Source: Hyphomicrobium sulfonivorans (GTDB lineage Bacteria; Pseudomonadota; Alphaproteobacteria; Rhizobiales; Hyphomicrobiaceae). Taken from it: DNA of 64,000 bases. The notes under the pieces were generated by a model. It did no database searches and was not told where the DNA came from. It worked only from the letters and a program-made list of their open reading frames with translations. The stretch covers positions 62,001 through 126,000 of the forward strand of contig NZ_PZPO01000005.1 of NCBI RefSeq assembly GCF_013306565.1, written 5' to 3'. This document shows, piece after piece, positions 8,439-17,147 of this stretch. The position numbers and the translations under genes were made by a program. Every line of letters starts with the position of its first letter. Position 1 is the stretch's first letter.

Positions 8439-8855
8439 ATGGCAATTCGAACCGATACAGGGGCGGCCATGCGCAGGGTTGGTGGTAATGCAAATTTGAC
8501 GGGCATGTTCGCACTCATGGTGGCGCTAGGCGCCGCTGCGCCGGCGTTGGCGCAGGATAACGCGTGTTTGCCCGCCAACGGGGAAGGCCAGATCGCGCAG
8601 GGTCAACTGACCATCCGCGATGGCGCCATCATCCTGAAGCTGCCGCAGGCCGTATGCCTTACAGGCGCTGACGAGGACGATAACGTCGATGCCACCGATG
8701 AAATTCACGTGGCGCCCATGGATGAAGACATGCAGCAGGCGCTAACGGGGCTGGTCGGTCGCGACGTAAAAGTTCGCGGCACCATGATCCCGGCGCACAC
8801 GCAGCATCATAAGGCGCCGATCGTTCTGATGCTGGAGCAAGTGGCCCCGCTCTGA
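8439..8855 (+). CDS. Exported protein, possible DUF4431-type domain
   Basis: 138 residues. The N-terminus has a hydrophobic segment ending AAAPALAQ, consistent with a signal peptide. The first Met may be residue 11 or 23 of the open frame, as those fit a signal sequence better. The mature part has CLPANGEGQIAQGQLTI and LPQAVCLTGADEDDN, resembling proteins in which a ligand-like beta-sandwich follows a Cys pair (DUF4431-like). That assignment is from memory and tentative. A role in the periplasm is inferred from the signal only. It is divergent from the GNAT gene. Confidence 0.7.
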   Translation: MAIRTDTGAAMRRVGGNANLTGMFALMVALGAAAPALAQDNACLPANGEGQIAQGQLTIRDGAIILKLPQAVCLTGADEDDNVDATDEIHVAPMDEDMQQALTGLVGRDVKVRGTMIPAHTQHHKAPIVLMLEQVAPL

Positions 8856-9062
8856 GCGCCGCGCGGTCTGCGCGCGGGCACGTTTTTGCGCTCGCGGACA
8901 TGTGCGGGTCCAGACCGGCCAGAACCGACCTATTGTTACCGCATATTACGCCGCTGCCTAGTGGATCATTTATGCCGCTTGAGGGGCGACGCCGGCGCAG
9001 GGAATATGTTGGTGCGCCGTGGAGCAATTGCCCGCCACGGGGGCAGGGAAGGGAAACAGATA

Positions 9063-9395
9063 ATGGACAGCAAGAAGCTCGCTCTGTTTGCGCTTGGGAT
9101 GGTTCTGTTCGGCAGCACCGTTTCGGGTGGCGTCGCCTTCGCCGCCGATCCCGCCCCACCCGGAACGGTGGAGGACGGCATGCCCTGGCCGCCGGATGGC
9201 GTCACCGATCCCAATGTCGAGTACCCGACCGACGGGACTGACGGCATCTCCGACGGCGAGATGGCGGCCGAGCGCAATGCTCCCCGCAGCGACGATCTCT
9301 CCTCCGATGCCGACGTCGATGATGTCCCTGCAGCCGACGACGGTGCGGCAACTGACCCTGCGCCAAACGAAGCTCCAGACCAGGCCCCGGACTGA
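9063..9395 (+). CDS. Small exported acidic Pro/Asp-rich protein
   Basis: 110 residues. ATG 9063 has GGAAGGGA 10 bases upstream, and a signal peptide ends VAFAADPA. The mature chain is strongly acidic and low complexity (DGxxDPNxEYPTDGTDG, then a DDLSSDADVDDVP tail), so it is probably disordered. No family was recognised. It lies upstream of def-fmt, but the 77-bp gap to def shows no strong coupling. The coding call rests on the Shine-Dalgarno, the signal peptide and the codon pattern. Confidence 0.65.
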   Translation: MDSKKLALFALGMVLFGSTVSGGVAFAADPAPPGTVEDGMPWPPDGVTDPNVEYPTDGTDGISDGEMAAERNAPRSDDLSSDADVDDVPAADDGAATDPAPNEAPDQAPD

Positions 9396-9472
9396 CGCAC
9401 GGCCGAGTTGACGCGGCGGAACCCTCAATCGTGGCGATTGACCGGACTGCCGGACTTTTCTATTCCAGTCCC

Positions 9473-9982
9473 ATGGCGAAACTGCCCATTGTCAAACTTC
9501 CGGACCCGATCTTGCGCAAGCCCTCAGCTTTAGTTGAGCGGGTTGATGATGAGACGCGTCAGCTTGCCGACGACATGCTGGAGACTATGTATGCCGCGCC
9601 CGGTGTCGGGCTGGCGGCGGTGCAGGTCGGCGTGTTGCGGCGACTGGTGGTCATTGACGTTGCCGATGACGACGACAAGCCACGGCCTTTGGTGCTCATC
9701 AATCCGCAGATTGTTGACTTCGGCTCAAGGCTGCGCATGCACGAAGAGGGCTGCCTTTCCATTCCAGATACGCTGGTCGAGATCGATCGCCCGTCCACAT
9801 TGACGCTTAGCTATGTCGATCGTGACGGCAAGGCGCAGCAACTTGAGGCCGATGGGCTTCTGGCGACGGCAATCCAGCATGAGGTCGACCACCTCGACGG
9901 CAAGCTCATCATCGATTTTCTTTCGTCGCTGAAGCGCAACATGATCGTGCGCCGCTTCAAGAAGCAGACGCGCATCAGCTGA
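9473..9982 (+). CDS. def: Peptide deformylase
   Basis: 169 residues. It removes the N-formyl group from nascent proteins using a metal centre. All three motifs are intact: GVGLAA (44-49), EGCLS (92-96, metal ligand Cys94) and QHEVDHLDG (135-143, HExxH with ligands His136 and His140). ATG 9473 gives the family length; the short N-terminal extension in the frame is discarded. It is followed 78 bp later by fmt, the usual def-fmt pairing, so the two likely form one operon. Confidence 0.97.
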   Translation: MAKLPIVKLPDPILRKPSALVERVDDETRQLADDMLETMYAAPGVGLAAVQVGVLRRLVVIDVADDDDKPRPLVLINPQIVDFGSRLRMHEEGCLSIPDTLVEIDRPSTLTLSYVDRDGKAQQLEADGLLATAIQHEVDHLDGKLIIDFLSSLKRNMIVRRFKKQTRIS

Positions 9983-10060
9983 TCTGCCGTTGGCTTCGCG
10001 CGCCCTGTGCCACGCTATTCGCGCGCTGATTGCAGTCCGGCTTTGCCCTGGGGTGTCGCC

Positions 10061-10990
10061 ATGTCTCTACGCATCATTTTCATGGGTACGCCCGACTTTG
10101 CGGTGCCGACGCTGGCCGAAATCGTTGGTGCGGGGCACGACGTGGTGGCCGCCTATTCGCAGCCGCCGCGCGCAGCGGGGCGGGGCATGGCGGAGCGGAA
10201 ATCGCCGGTGCAGGTTTTCGCCGAGGCCGCAGGCATTCCGGTGTTCACGCCAACGCGGCTGAGAGACGCCGATCAGCAGGCTATCTTTGCTGCACACAAC
10301 GCCGATGCTGCGGTCGTCGTCGCTTACGGACTATTGCTGCCGCAACCCATTCTCGAAGGCACGCGCCTTGGCTGCTACAACCTGCATCCGTCTATCCTGC
10401 CGCGCTGGCGCGGAGCGGCGCCCATTCAGCGAGCGGTGATGGCGGGCGATGCCGACACAGCCGCCACCATCATGCGCATGGAGGCGGGCCTCGATACCGG
10501 GCCGGTCTGTCTGGCTGAACCGGTTGCCATTGCTGCCGATGAGACTGCGGGCGAGTTGCACGATGTGCTGGCGGCGCGCGGTGCTTCCGCCATGGTGCGC
10601 GCGCTGGCGGCGCTGGAACGCGGTACGCTGGATTGTCAGCCGCAGAGCGATGACGGCATCCTCTATGCTGACAAGATCGACAAGGCGGAGTCTCGGATCG
10701 ACTTCGCGCGCGGCGCGCGTGATGTGCATAATCTGATCCGTGGCATCTCGCCGTTTCCCGGAGCGTGGTTTGAAGTCGAGCGCGATGGCAAGCGGGAGCG
10801 GTTCAAGGTTCTACGCTCGCAGTTGGTGGCGGGACACGGCGCGCCGGGTGAGGTGCTCGACAATGCACTGACGGTTGCCTGCGGCGAAGGCGCGATCCGC
10901 ATTGTCGAACTGCAGCGCGCGGGCAAGAAGCCGATGCCTGTTGACGAGGTGTTGCGGGGCTTCCCCATCCCGCCAGGCACTCGCCTTTAA
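10061..10990 (+). CDS. fmt: Methionyl-tRNA formyltransferase
   Basis: 309 residues (E. coli 315). It formylates Met-tRNA(fMet) using 10-formyl-THF. The start [18 protein letters not shown] is canonical. Catalytic residues Asn107, His109 and Asp145 lie in [16 protein letters not shown] and AGLDTGPV at the expected spacing. The C-terminal OB-like tRNA-binding domain follows from about 205. ATG 10061 was chosen over a longer frame because the canonical N-terminus begins there. It lies downstream of def. Confidence 0.97.
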   Translation: MSLRIIFMGTPDFAVPTLAEIVGAGHDVVAAYSQPPRAAGRGMAERKSPVQVFAEAAGIPVFTPTRLRDADQQAIFAAHNADAAVVVAYGLLLPQPILEGTRLGCYNLHPSILPRWRGAAPIQRAVMAGDADTAATIMRMEAGLDTGPVCLAEPVAIAADETAGELHDVLAARGASAMVRALAALERGTLDCQPQSDDGILYADKIDKAESRIDFARGARDVHNLIRGISPFPGAWFEVERDGKRERFKVLRSQLVAGHGAPGEVLDNALTVACGEGAIRIVELQRAGKKPMPVDEVLRGFPIPPGTRL

Positions 10991-11108
10991 TCTCATCAAG
11001 ACGGCCACTTATCCCCGGCTATTGACGTTAACCGTGAACAAAGGTTGACGAACCGTTAACGGGCGTTACTTATCGCATTGATGTCCGCACGTTACGGAGA
11101 ACAGTGTG

Positions 11109-11366
11109 ATGCGTTTGTTCGTTGCCGGGGTATGCCTCGCCGCCACCATGTCTCAGGCGAGCGCGCAGCAGGCGCACACCACGCGGATCGAGACGCGGCC
11201 TTATTACGGCGCTGTCGTCACCATCGAGCACGGTGTGCGCGTGTATCGGCCGGTTCCGCCCACCCGGCACCTCATCATCAATCCCGACGGCGCCGCTGCG
11301 GTTGAGCTCAATGTTGGCACAGGCGTTTCCACCGGCCAAACCGCTGGCAATGTCGCCGCGCGCTGA
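11109..11366 (+). CDS. Small exported protein of unknown function
   Basis: 85 residues. GGAGA lies 8 bases before ATG 11109; GTG at 11106 is the alternative. A signal peptide MRLFVAGVCLAATMSQASA ends at AQQ. The mature part of about 65 residues (ETRPYYGAVVTIEHGVRVYRP) looks beta-rich and contains no Cys. Upstream, repeated TTAAC/GTTAACG words (11029-11062) could mark CtrA-like or general promoter sites, but I could not match a full consensus. A rho-independent terminator follows at 11430. The family was not recognised. Confidence 0.7.
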   Translation: MRLFVAGVCLAATMSQASAQQAHTTRIETRPYYGAVVTIEHGVRVYRPVPPTRHLIINPDGAAAVELNVGTGVSTGQTAGNVAAR

Positions 11367-11429
11367 TTGCTCACGCGTTTCACCTGCAGGTGAGACTTGA
11401 GGGCGATGCTGCATCACATTAGGGATTGA

Positions 11430-11455
11430 GGCGCGCAATCGGGCGCGCCTTTTTC
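11430..11455 (+). terminator. Rho-independent terminator
   Basis: Stem GGCGCGC (11430-11436) pairs with GCGCGCC (11443-11449) around a 6-base loop, followed by a T run. It closes the small exported-protein gene and separates it from truA. Confidence 0.85.
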
Positions 11456-11481
11456 ATTTTGATCAGTCTGTCGCTTTGGCC

Positions 11482-12231
11482 ATGCCTCGCTATCGCATCA
11501 CGATTGAATACGACGGCACGTCGTTTCTCGGCTGGCAGCGCCAGGCCGATGGTGCGTCGGTGCAAGGTGCGCTCGAGGAGGCGGTGCGCCGCTTCACTGG
11601 CGAGACCGTCACCGTGCATGGCGCCGGCCGCACCGATTCTGGTGTACACGCGCTGGGTCAGGTTGCGCACTTCGATCTGCCAAAGGAGTGGGAGCCGTTC
11701 CGCGTCCGCGAGGCGATCAATTATCACCTACGTCCCGCCACCGTCGCTGTGCTTGAATGCGCACGTGCGCCCGATGATTTTGATGCGCGCCGCAGCGCCG
11801 TTGCGCGCCACTATCGCTATCGCATTCTATCGCGGCGCGCGCCGCCGACGCTGGAGCGCGATCACGTCTGGTGGTTGCCGATCGAGCTGGACGCGGATGC
11901 AATGCACGCGGCGGCGCAGGTGCTCATTGGTCATCACGATTTCACGACATTCCGCGCGTCGCAATGTCAGGCGAAATCACCGGTGAAAACGCTCGATCGG
12001 CTGCAGGTCTCGCGCTACGGCGAAGAGATCGTCATCGACGTTTCTGCGCGCTCGTTCCTGCACAATCAGGTGCGCTCAATGGTCGGCAGTCTCAGGCTGG
12101 TCGGCGAAGGCAAGTGGAACGCACGCGATCTCAAGGCAGCGCTTGATGCCTGCGATCGCGCGGCCTGTGGACCCGTTGCCGCCGCGCGTGGGCTTTACCT
12201 CACGCGCGTTGATTACCCATCGTGGTTGTGA
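11482..12231 (+). CDS. truA: tRNA pseudouridine(38-40) synthase
   Basis: 249 residues. It isomerises U38-U40 in the anticodon arm of many tRNAs. The first strand [18 protein letters not shown] and the catalytic motif GRTDSGVHA with Asp52 are exact. [11 protein letters not shown] and the late [13 protein letters not shown] are also typical. ATG 11482 gives the standard N-terminus; a TTG two codons upstream is not needed. No strong Shine-Dalgarno is visible. It is convergent with folE over a shared terminator. Confidence 0.97.
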   Translation: MPRYRITIEYDGTSFLGWQRQADGASVQGALEEAVRRFTGETVTVHGAGRTDSGVHALGQVAHFDLPKEWEPFRVREAINYHLRPATVAVLECARAPDDFDARRSAVARHYRYRILSRRAPPTLERDHVWWLPIELDADAMHAAAQVLIGHHDFTTFRASQCQAKSPVKTLDRLQVSRYGEEIVIDVSARSFLHNQVRSMVGSLRLVGEGKWNARDLKAALDACDRAACGPVAAARGLYLTRVDYPSWL

Positions 12232-12285
12232 AGCGCACGCGCGCGCTTTCTCTCGCTGTTTCGCACAGATCGACCCGACAACAAA

Positions 12286-12317
12286 AAAGGCAGCCAACCG
12301 TTGCCGGGGCCGCCTTT
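12286..12317. terminator. Bidirectional terminator between truA and folE
   Basis: AAAGGC-A-GCC (12286-12295) pairs with GGC-C-GCCTTT (12308-12317). Six A residues on one flank give a U run to minus-strand transcripts, and the GCCTTT side serves the plus strand. It sits between convergent truA and folE. Confidence 0.8.
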
Positions 12318-12365
12318 GTTTGTTTGCGAACGTGCATGCGCGACGGACGATAACGCCGCCTGATC

Positions 12366-12941
12366 TTATGCGATCATCGACAGGAATTCCTGACGCGTTA
12401 CCGGGTTGTCGCGGAAGCATCCAAGCATGCGCGACGTCACGAGGTCGGTGCCGGGCTTCATGATGCCACGTGCTGTCATGCAGTGGTGCTCTGCCTTCAG
12501 CACCACGGCGACGCCCTGCGGCTGCAGCACCGATTCAATCGCGTTTGCGATCTGCGCCGTCATCTTCTCCTGGATCTGGAGACGCTTGGCATAGACCTCA
12601 ACGACGCGGGCCAGCTTCGAGATGCCGACGACGCGACCGCTGGGAATGTAGGCAACCCACGCGCGGCCGATGATCGGCGCCATGTGATGCTCGCAGTGGC
12701 TTTCGAAGCGGATGCCTCGCAGCACGATCATCTCATCGTAGCCTTCGGTTTCCTCGAAGGTCTTCGACAGGATCGCTTCCGGGTCTTCGTTGTAGCCGCG
12801 GAAATATTCCTCATACGCACGCGCCATGCGCTTGGGCGTTTCGTGGAGGCCATCGCGGTCGGGGTTTTCACCGGTCCAGCGCAGAATGGTGCGGAATGCA
12901 GCCTCGACTTCGGAGCGGCTCGGGCGGTCGGATTGATCCAT
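12366..12941 (-). CDS. folE: GTP cyclohydrolase I
   Basis: 191 residues. It catalyses the first step of folate (and pterin/queuosine precursor) synthesis, GTP to dihydroneopterin triphosphate. The zinc ligands are Cys83 and His86 in FESHCEHHMAPI and Cys154 in EHHCMTARG. The GTP-binding YIPSGRVVGISKLARVVE strand and the QEKMTAQIANAI helix are intact. I chose ATG 12941 because the canonical N-terminus starts there; the frame continues upstream into non-conserved sequence. Confidence 0.97.
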   Translation of the reverse strand: MDQSDRPSRSEVEAAFRTILRWTGENPDRDGLHETPKRMARAYEEYFRGYNEDPEAILSKTFEETEGYDEMIVLRGIRFESHCEHHMAPIIGRAWVAYIPSGRVVGISKLARVVEVYAKRLQIQEKMTAQIANAIESVLQPQGVAVVLKAEHHCMTARGIMKPGTDLVTSRMLGCFRDNPVTRQEFLSMIA

Positions 12942-13597
12942 GGACGCGTCTTTTCTTGTGCTGAGTATGTCTTGCGGAGAGATCGGCACCCCAAGGCACC
13001 CGTCGGATTGGGCTGTTATGGGGACGCCGGACGCTCTAGGCAAGCCGCCCCGCCGCGGCAGCATAGCGCAAGCCCGCTTTTGGCAGGGAAAGCCAGCGCA
13101 ATAGCTCCGCAATAACATCGCCTTGTGCGTTGCCAGAAGATGCTTGCCGATAGGCATCAATGAAGCTGTCACTGCGTTGGCCGATGCAACCTAATCCCTG
13201 AATTTGAAGTAGCATCAGCTCGGGATGGAACCCTGTTCCTGCCAACCGAACTCGGACTGGTGGCTCACCAGCTCCGAACTTATCAATCGCTCATTAAAAC
13301 GTTAGATGACTGATATTCAGATCGAGACTGAGCCTGATTGTGCGCATGCTCAGACGTGCCTCTCGCGTGGTTGAATCAAAACGCAGGGGTTTAAGTTTGA
13401 ATACGGAACACAATCAATTTTATGCCGACGAAATAACGAAAAGAACAATGCTATTCAATTCAATTGTCGTTGCCCATCGAGCGGAACCTTAGGGGATTAT
13501 CGGTAAGGTCGTTCTCATCGGACGGTGGTCGTTCGGGGCGCTTGGAAGACAGGCGTTCTAAGATTTGCAGGCAAAGTTTTTGTGGAGTTGAAACGTC
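12942..13597. other. 656-bp intergenic region with an AT-rich island
   Basis: No convincing gene. The part nearest folE is ordinary GC-rich DNA. About 13290-13460 is distinctly AT-richer (words such as attaaaacgttagatgac and caatcaattttatgcc) than the rest of the window. A minus-strand frame at 13036-13245 lacks a clear ribosome binding site and family resemblance. The stretch may hold the folE promoter, the promoter of the exported protein at 13598, or an unrecognised small RNA. Confidence 0.5.
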
Positions 13598-13891
13598 ATG
13601 TCGACCTCTAAGATGATTGCGGTTCTCGCTGCTTCGGCCCTGGTTGGTCTGTTCTCTGTTTCGGCGCAGGCTGAGTCGATCCCGCAGATGGAAGCTGACC
13701 AGTTTAGCGGCTCTTCCAATCCCGACGTTGACGCTGGCGCTTCCCGCGGTGCGGATCGCTCGATCGTCGAGCAGGAGCAGAACCAGTTCGGCAACAATCC
13801 GGCTCCGGATCTCGGCCCAGAGCGTCAGGTCGACGGCGGTGAAGATCTGCCGGAAATGGAACAGCAGGGCATCCCGGGCGGCGACCGCTAA
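13598..13891 (+). CDS. Small exported acidic protein with an internal repeat
   Basis: 97 residues. A clear signal peptide ends VSAQA before ESIPQMEADQF. The mature protein is Gln/Glu/Asp/Pro-rich and disordered-looking. It contains two related blocks, EADQFSGSSNPDVDAG and EQNQFGNNPAPDLGPE. No Cys and no known domain. It stands alone with a long AT-rich upstream region and a strong terminator directly after, which suggests an independently regulated and perhaps well expressed transcript. The function is unknown. Confidence 0.7.
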   Translation: MSTSKMIAVLAASALVGLFSVSAQAESIPQMEADQFSGSSNPDVDAGASRGADRSIVEQEQNQFGNNPAPDLGPERQVDGGEDLPEMEQQGIPGGDR

Positions 13892-13916
13892 TAGCGTTCC
13901 CGACAGGATCTCCTCT

Positions 13917-13957
13917 CGGCCGTGCGGGCTCCCCTCCCGCGCGGCCGTTTCTGTTTT
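13917..13957 (+). terminator. Strong rho-independent terminator
   Basis: CGGCCG-T-GCGGG (13917-13928) pairs with CCCGC-G-CGGCCG (13936-13947) around a 7-base loop, then TTTCTGTTTT. It follows the small exported protein gene by 25 bp. Confidence 0.9.
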
Positions 13958-14184
13958 GGTAGTCTTCAAGGCGGATGGCGCACCGCTAAGCCGAGCTGCA
14001 ACCTAAATGGCGGAGGGATAAGCGGCTTTTTGGCACTGATGCGGGAAAATTCCGCCAGCAGACAGCGAAAGCAGCCGAATTGTTTCCCTGGTACGAATTG
14101 TACCCCTTGCCATCGCGCGCTGCGCCGATTACACCGGGCTCGCTCTGAGCGACCGCAACACCAGCGGGCCAGAGCAATCCGGAT

Positions 14185-14259
<75 letters not shown>

Positions 14260-14310
14260 TTAAATCCCTGAATTCAGAAGATTGCACCGCCCTTGAAAGC
14301 GCAGATGTGC

Positions 14311-14871
14311 TCAGGCCGCGTGGCGCATGATTACTATCTGCGTATCGCCGTAGGTGCGGCGGTCAAGCTCGGTGAAGCTAGCCTGCGGGGTGAACGCGTT
14401 GTCAGCCCGTTCCTCGGCGATGACGATGGCGCCACGCGTGAGCCAGCCGCCTTCAACCATTGAGGCCAGCGCACGCTCGCCCAGACCCTGGTCATAAGGC
14501 GGATCGAGGAAGGCGAGGTTGAACGGCGCCATGGTGCCGACCGGGCCCAGATCCGTTGCGTCGCGGCGGAAGATGCGGGTGACGCCGGTCAGCCCGAATT
14601 TCTCGATGTTGGTACGGATCAGCGCGCGCGATTGCGCATCGCTGTCAACAAATAGGCAGAAGCCGGCGCCCCGCGAAAGTGCTTCAAGACCAAGCGCGCC
14701 AGTGCCGGCGAACAGGTCGATGACGCGGGCGCCCTCAAGCGTAAGCTCGGGAACGCCATGCGCCAGAATGTTGAACACACTTTCCCGTACCCGATCCGCT
14801 GTTGGTCGCACCGTGCCATCCTGCGGTCCTGTGATGGGACGACCGCGCAGCGTTCCGCCGACAATTCTCAT
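14311..14871 (-). CDS. rsmD: 16S rRNA (guanine(966)-N2)-methyltransferase
   Basis: 186 residues. It methylates G966 of 16S rRNA using SAM. The start MRIVGGTLRGR and the segment RPTADRVRESVFNIL are diagnostic. The SAM motif DLFAGTGALGLEALSRGA (FAGTG at 54-58) and the catalytic DPPY (123-126) are intact. It lies 5 bp downstream of the RluB-type pseudouridine synthase on the same strand, the usual pairing in alphaproteobacteria, and is almost certainly cotranscribed. Confidence 0.97.
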   Translation of the reverse strand: MRIVGGTLRGRPITGPQDGTVRPTADRVRESVFNILAHGVPELTLEGARVIDLFAGTGALGLEALSRGAGFCLFVDSDAQSRALIRTNIEKFGLTGVTRIFRRDATDLGPVGTMAPFNLAFLDPPYDQGLGERALASMVEGGWLTRGAIVIAEERADNAFTPQASFTELDRRTYGDTQIVIMRHAA

Positions 14872-14876
14872 GGTGT

Positions 14877-16616
14877 CTAGTCTGCCTTTTTGTTGCGCGC
14901 CTGGCGCTTTTCCCGCTCGGGATCAGCGGGTTTTCCGAGATCGAACTGTTCCGCCAACCGTGGCCCAAGCTGATCGGCAAGCACGCGCCGCCGCACAACC
15001 TCGGCCTCACCCGGCTTGAGATCCAACAGCTGGAACGGTCCGTAGGATATGCGGATCAGGCGGTTCACCTCTAGCCCCAGGTGGGCCAGGATGCGCCGCA
15101 CTTCGCGGTTTTTGCCCTCGCGGATCGAGACGGTGAGCCAGGTGTTGGCGCCCTGTACGCTATCGACGGCGGCTTCAACCGGGCCGTAACGCACGCCCTC
15201 GATCTCGACGCCGTCCTTCAGGCGGTCCAGCAGATCCTGCGTCACCCGGCCATGTGCACGGGCACGGTAGCGCCGCAGCCAGCCGGTGGAAGGCAGCTCC
15301 ATGTAACGGGCGAGGCGGCCGTCGTTGGTCAGCAGCAACAGGCCTTCGCTGTTGAAGTCGAGCCGGCCGATGGAGACGACGCGCGGCAGTTCTTCCGGCA
15401 GCGAGTCGAACACGGTGGGCCGTCCCTGCGGATCGGCGTGCGTGGTCACAAGGCCGCGCGGTTTGTAGTAGCGCCAGAGCTGCGGCGGCTCGACGGCGGG
15501 CAGCGGTTGCCCGTCCACCAGCACCTTGTCTTTCGGCCCAATTTCGAACGCGGGTGTCGACAGCACGCGTCCGTTGACGCTTACGCGGCCTTCCTCGATC
15601 CAGCGCTCAGCGTCGCGGCGCGAGCACAGGCCCGCGCGGGCCATTGCTTTGGCGATGCGTACAGGACCGTCGGGGTTCAGTGCCGGCAATTCCGCTTCGG
15701 CGGCGGCTTGGCGCCGGATGGCTGGGCTCAAGGGCTTGCGCGCGCCCGATGCTGGCCGGGCAGGGCGGTTGGGACGATCCGATTGCGGGCGCGCTGACAG
15801 TGAACGGCCTTCGCGTTGGGGGCGAACGTCGCGCTGCGGCCTGTCGTCGGATTGCGGCCGGGCGGCCTCGTGTCGCGGGCGATCCTCGCGCTGCGACTGA
15901 GCGCGGCCATCGCGCTGGGGACGTTCCGCGCGGTGCGCTGTGCCTGCGGGTTTCTGATCGTCCGCGCGTTGGCGGCGGACGAACTTGCTCGCGGGCCGTT
16001 TTTCATCGCGGCCGCCGTCCCGGCGCTCATCACGCCTGTCGTCTCGGCGCTCACCGCGCTTTTCATCCCGTTGTCCGGTTTGCGGACGTCGGTCGCCCTC
16101 GTCGCGCCACTGCCGCTCCGGTGCGCCGGGTGCACGCTCACGGCGGACGAACTTGCTTGCGGGGCGCTTCTCATCGCGACCGCCGTCGCGGCGCTCGCCA
16201 CGGCCGCTCTCGCGCCGCTCACCGCGCTTTTCATCGCGCTGGCCGGTTTGCGGACGTCGGTCGCCTTCGTCGCGCCACTTCCGCTCCGGTGCGCCGGGTG
16301 CACGCTCACGGCGGACAAACTTGCTTGCGGGGCGCTTTTCAGCGCGGCCGCCGTCGCGGCGCGCGTCACGCCTGTCGTCCGCCCGCTCATCGCGATTTTC
16401 ATTCCGCTGGCCGCGACGGCCTGCGCCATCCGGGCGGGCACCCTTTCCGGCAGGCTTGCCGCGTGGCGGCTTGGCGAAGTTCGGGCCTTTGCCCTTGCCG
16501 CCGGGCTTTCGCCCTCCGGTGGCTTCGCCGGGGCGCGCGCCCCGCGAGCCTGCTGGCCGGGGCGCCTTACCGGCGGGCTTGCGAATACGGCGCTTTATTG
16601 GTTTGTCGGCAGACAT
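14877..16616 (-). CDS. rluB: RluB-type 23S rRNA pseudouridine synthase with repetitive N-terminal extension
   Basis: 579 residues. The C-terminal 270 are the enzyme: an S4 RNA-binding domain (about 319-350, RIAKAMARAGLCSRRDAERW), then the RsuA/RluB catalytic core with Asp420 in IGRLDFNSEGLLLLTNDG and the EGKNREVRRI stretch. Residues 1 to about 305 are low complexity and rich in Arg, Asp, Glu, Pro and Gly. They include three copies of a 56-residue unit containing KRPASKFVRR and RRPQTGQRDEKRGERR, encoded by 168-bp tandem repeats. Start ATG 16616 (MSADKPIKRRIRKP) was chosen because upstream codons overlap tadA and look non-coding. The tail probably binds RNA without structure. RluB versus RluE/RsuA specificity is inferred. 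Confidence 0.92.
   Translation of the reverse strand: MSADKPIKRRIRKPAGKAPRPAGSRGARPGEATGGRKPGGKGKGPNFAKPPRGKPAGKGARPDGAGRRGQRNENRDERADDRRDARRDGGRAEKRPASKFVRRERAPGAPERKWRDEGDRRPQTGQRDEKRGERRESGRGERRDGGRDEKRPASKFVRRERAPGAPERQWRDEGDRRPQTGQRDEKRGERRDDRRDERRDGGRDEKRPASKFVRRQRADDQKPAGTAHRAERPQRDGRAQSQREDRPRHEAARPQSDDRPQRDVRPQREGRSLSARPQSDRPNRPARPASGARKPLSPAIRRQAAAEAELPALNPDGPVRIAKAMARAGLCSRRDAERWIEEGRVSVNGRVLSTPAFEIGPKDKVLVDGQPLPAVEPPQLWRYYKPRGLVTTHADPQGRPTVFDSLPEELPRVVSIGRLDFNSEGLLLLTNDGRLARYMELPSTGWLRRYRARAHGRVTQDLLDRLKDGVEIEGVRYGPVEAAVDSVQGANTWLTVSIREGKNREVRRILAHLGLEVNRLIRISYGPFQLLDLKPGEAEVVRRRVLADQLGPRLAEQFDLGKPADPEREKRQARNKKAD
15973..16390. repeat. 168-bp tandem repeats inside the pseudouridine synthase gene
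   Basis: The word cggcggacgaacttgct begins at 15973 and 16141, and as cggcggacaaacttgct at 16309, an exact 168-bp period (56 codons). Two units are nearly full and the third is truncated near 16390. The period is a multiple of three, so copy-number change would keep the reading frame. Confidence 0.9.
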
Positions 16617-16650
16617 GGATGTTTTCAACCGGGTTGGGATTGGAGCCCTT

Positions 16651-17109
16651 ATGGCACCGGAGCGCGTTGAGGGCCACATGTTGCGCGCTTTGCAGGAGGC
16701 GCAAGCCGCTGCGGAACGTGGAGAAGTGCCGGTTGGCGCGGTGGTGGCGGGCCCGGACGGGCAGTTGCTGGCCGCTGCGGGCAATCGCACGCGTGAGCTT
16801 TCCGATCCTACCGCACACGCCGAGATGCTGGTGATCCGGCAGGCGTGCGCGCTGCTGGGCTCGGAGCGGCTCATCAACTGCGATCTGTATGTGACGCTGG
16901 AACCGTGTCCGATGTGCGCGGCGGCGATCTCCTTTGCGCGCATCCGTCGGCTTTACTATGGCGCGTCCGATCCCAAAAGCGGCGGCGTGGAGCAAGGCCC
17001 GCGTGTTTTCAATCAGCCGACCTGTCACCACGCGCCGGAGCTTTATCCGGGCATCGGCGAGCCGGAGGCCGCGGCGATATTGAAAGCGTTCTTCGCGGGG
17101 CGGCGCTGA
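16651..17109 (+). CDS. tadA: tRNA-specific adenosine(34) deaminase
   Basis: 152 residues. It converts A34 to inosine in tRNA-Arg(ACG). The zinc/catalytic motif HAEM (56-59) and PCPMC (85-89) are intact, as is the family-specific FARIRRLYYGASDPKSGGVEQG. ATG 16651 follows GGAG at 6 bases spacing. An earlier in-frame ATG at 16615 would overlap the start codon of the divergent pseudouridine synthase gene and lacks a good Shine-Dalgarno. Only 34 bp separate the two divergent start codons, so promoters must extend into coding DNA. Confidence 0.95.
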   Translation: MAPERVEGHMLRALQEAQAAAERGEVPVGAVVAGPDGQLLAAAGNRTRELSDPTAHAEMLVIRQACALLGSERLINCDLYVTLEPCPMCAAAISFARIRRLYYGASDPKSGGVEQGPRVFNQPTCHHAPELYPGIGEPEAAAILKAFFAGRR

Positions 17110-17147
17110 GCGCCTCGCCATGCGTGGTGCGGTGGGTGTGAAGCTGC

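Noticed and set aside
13036-13245. Possible 69-residue minus-strand gene
   Set aside because: No Shine-Dalgarno, no family match and no neighbour logic. It could be a decayed fragment, but I cannot show it.
15644-16834. Long plus-strand open frames opposite the RluB-type gene
   Set aside because: They arise from the Arg-rich, GC-rich repetitive code of the opposite strand. They lack a Shine-Dalgarno, known motifs and a non-repetitive composition.
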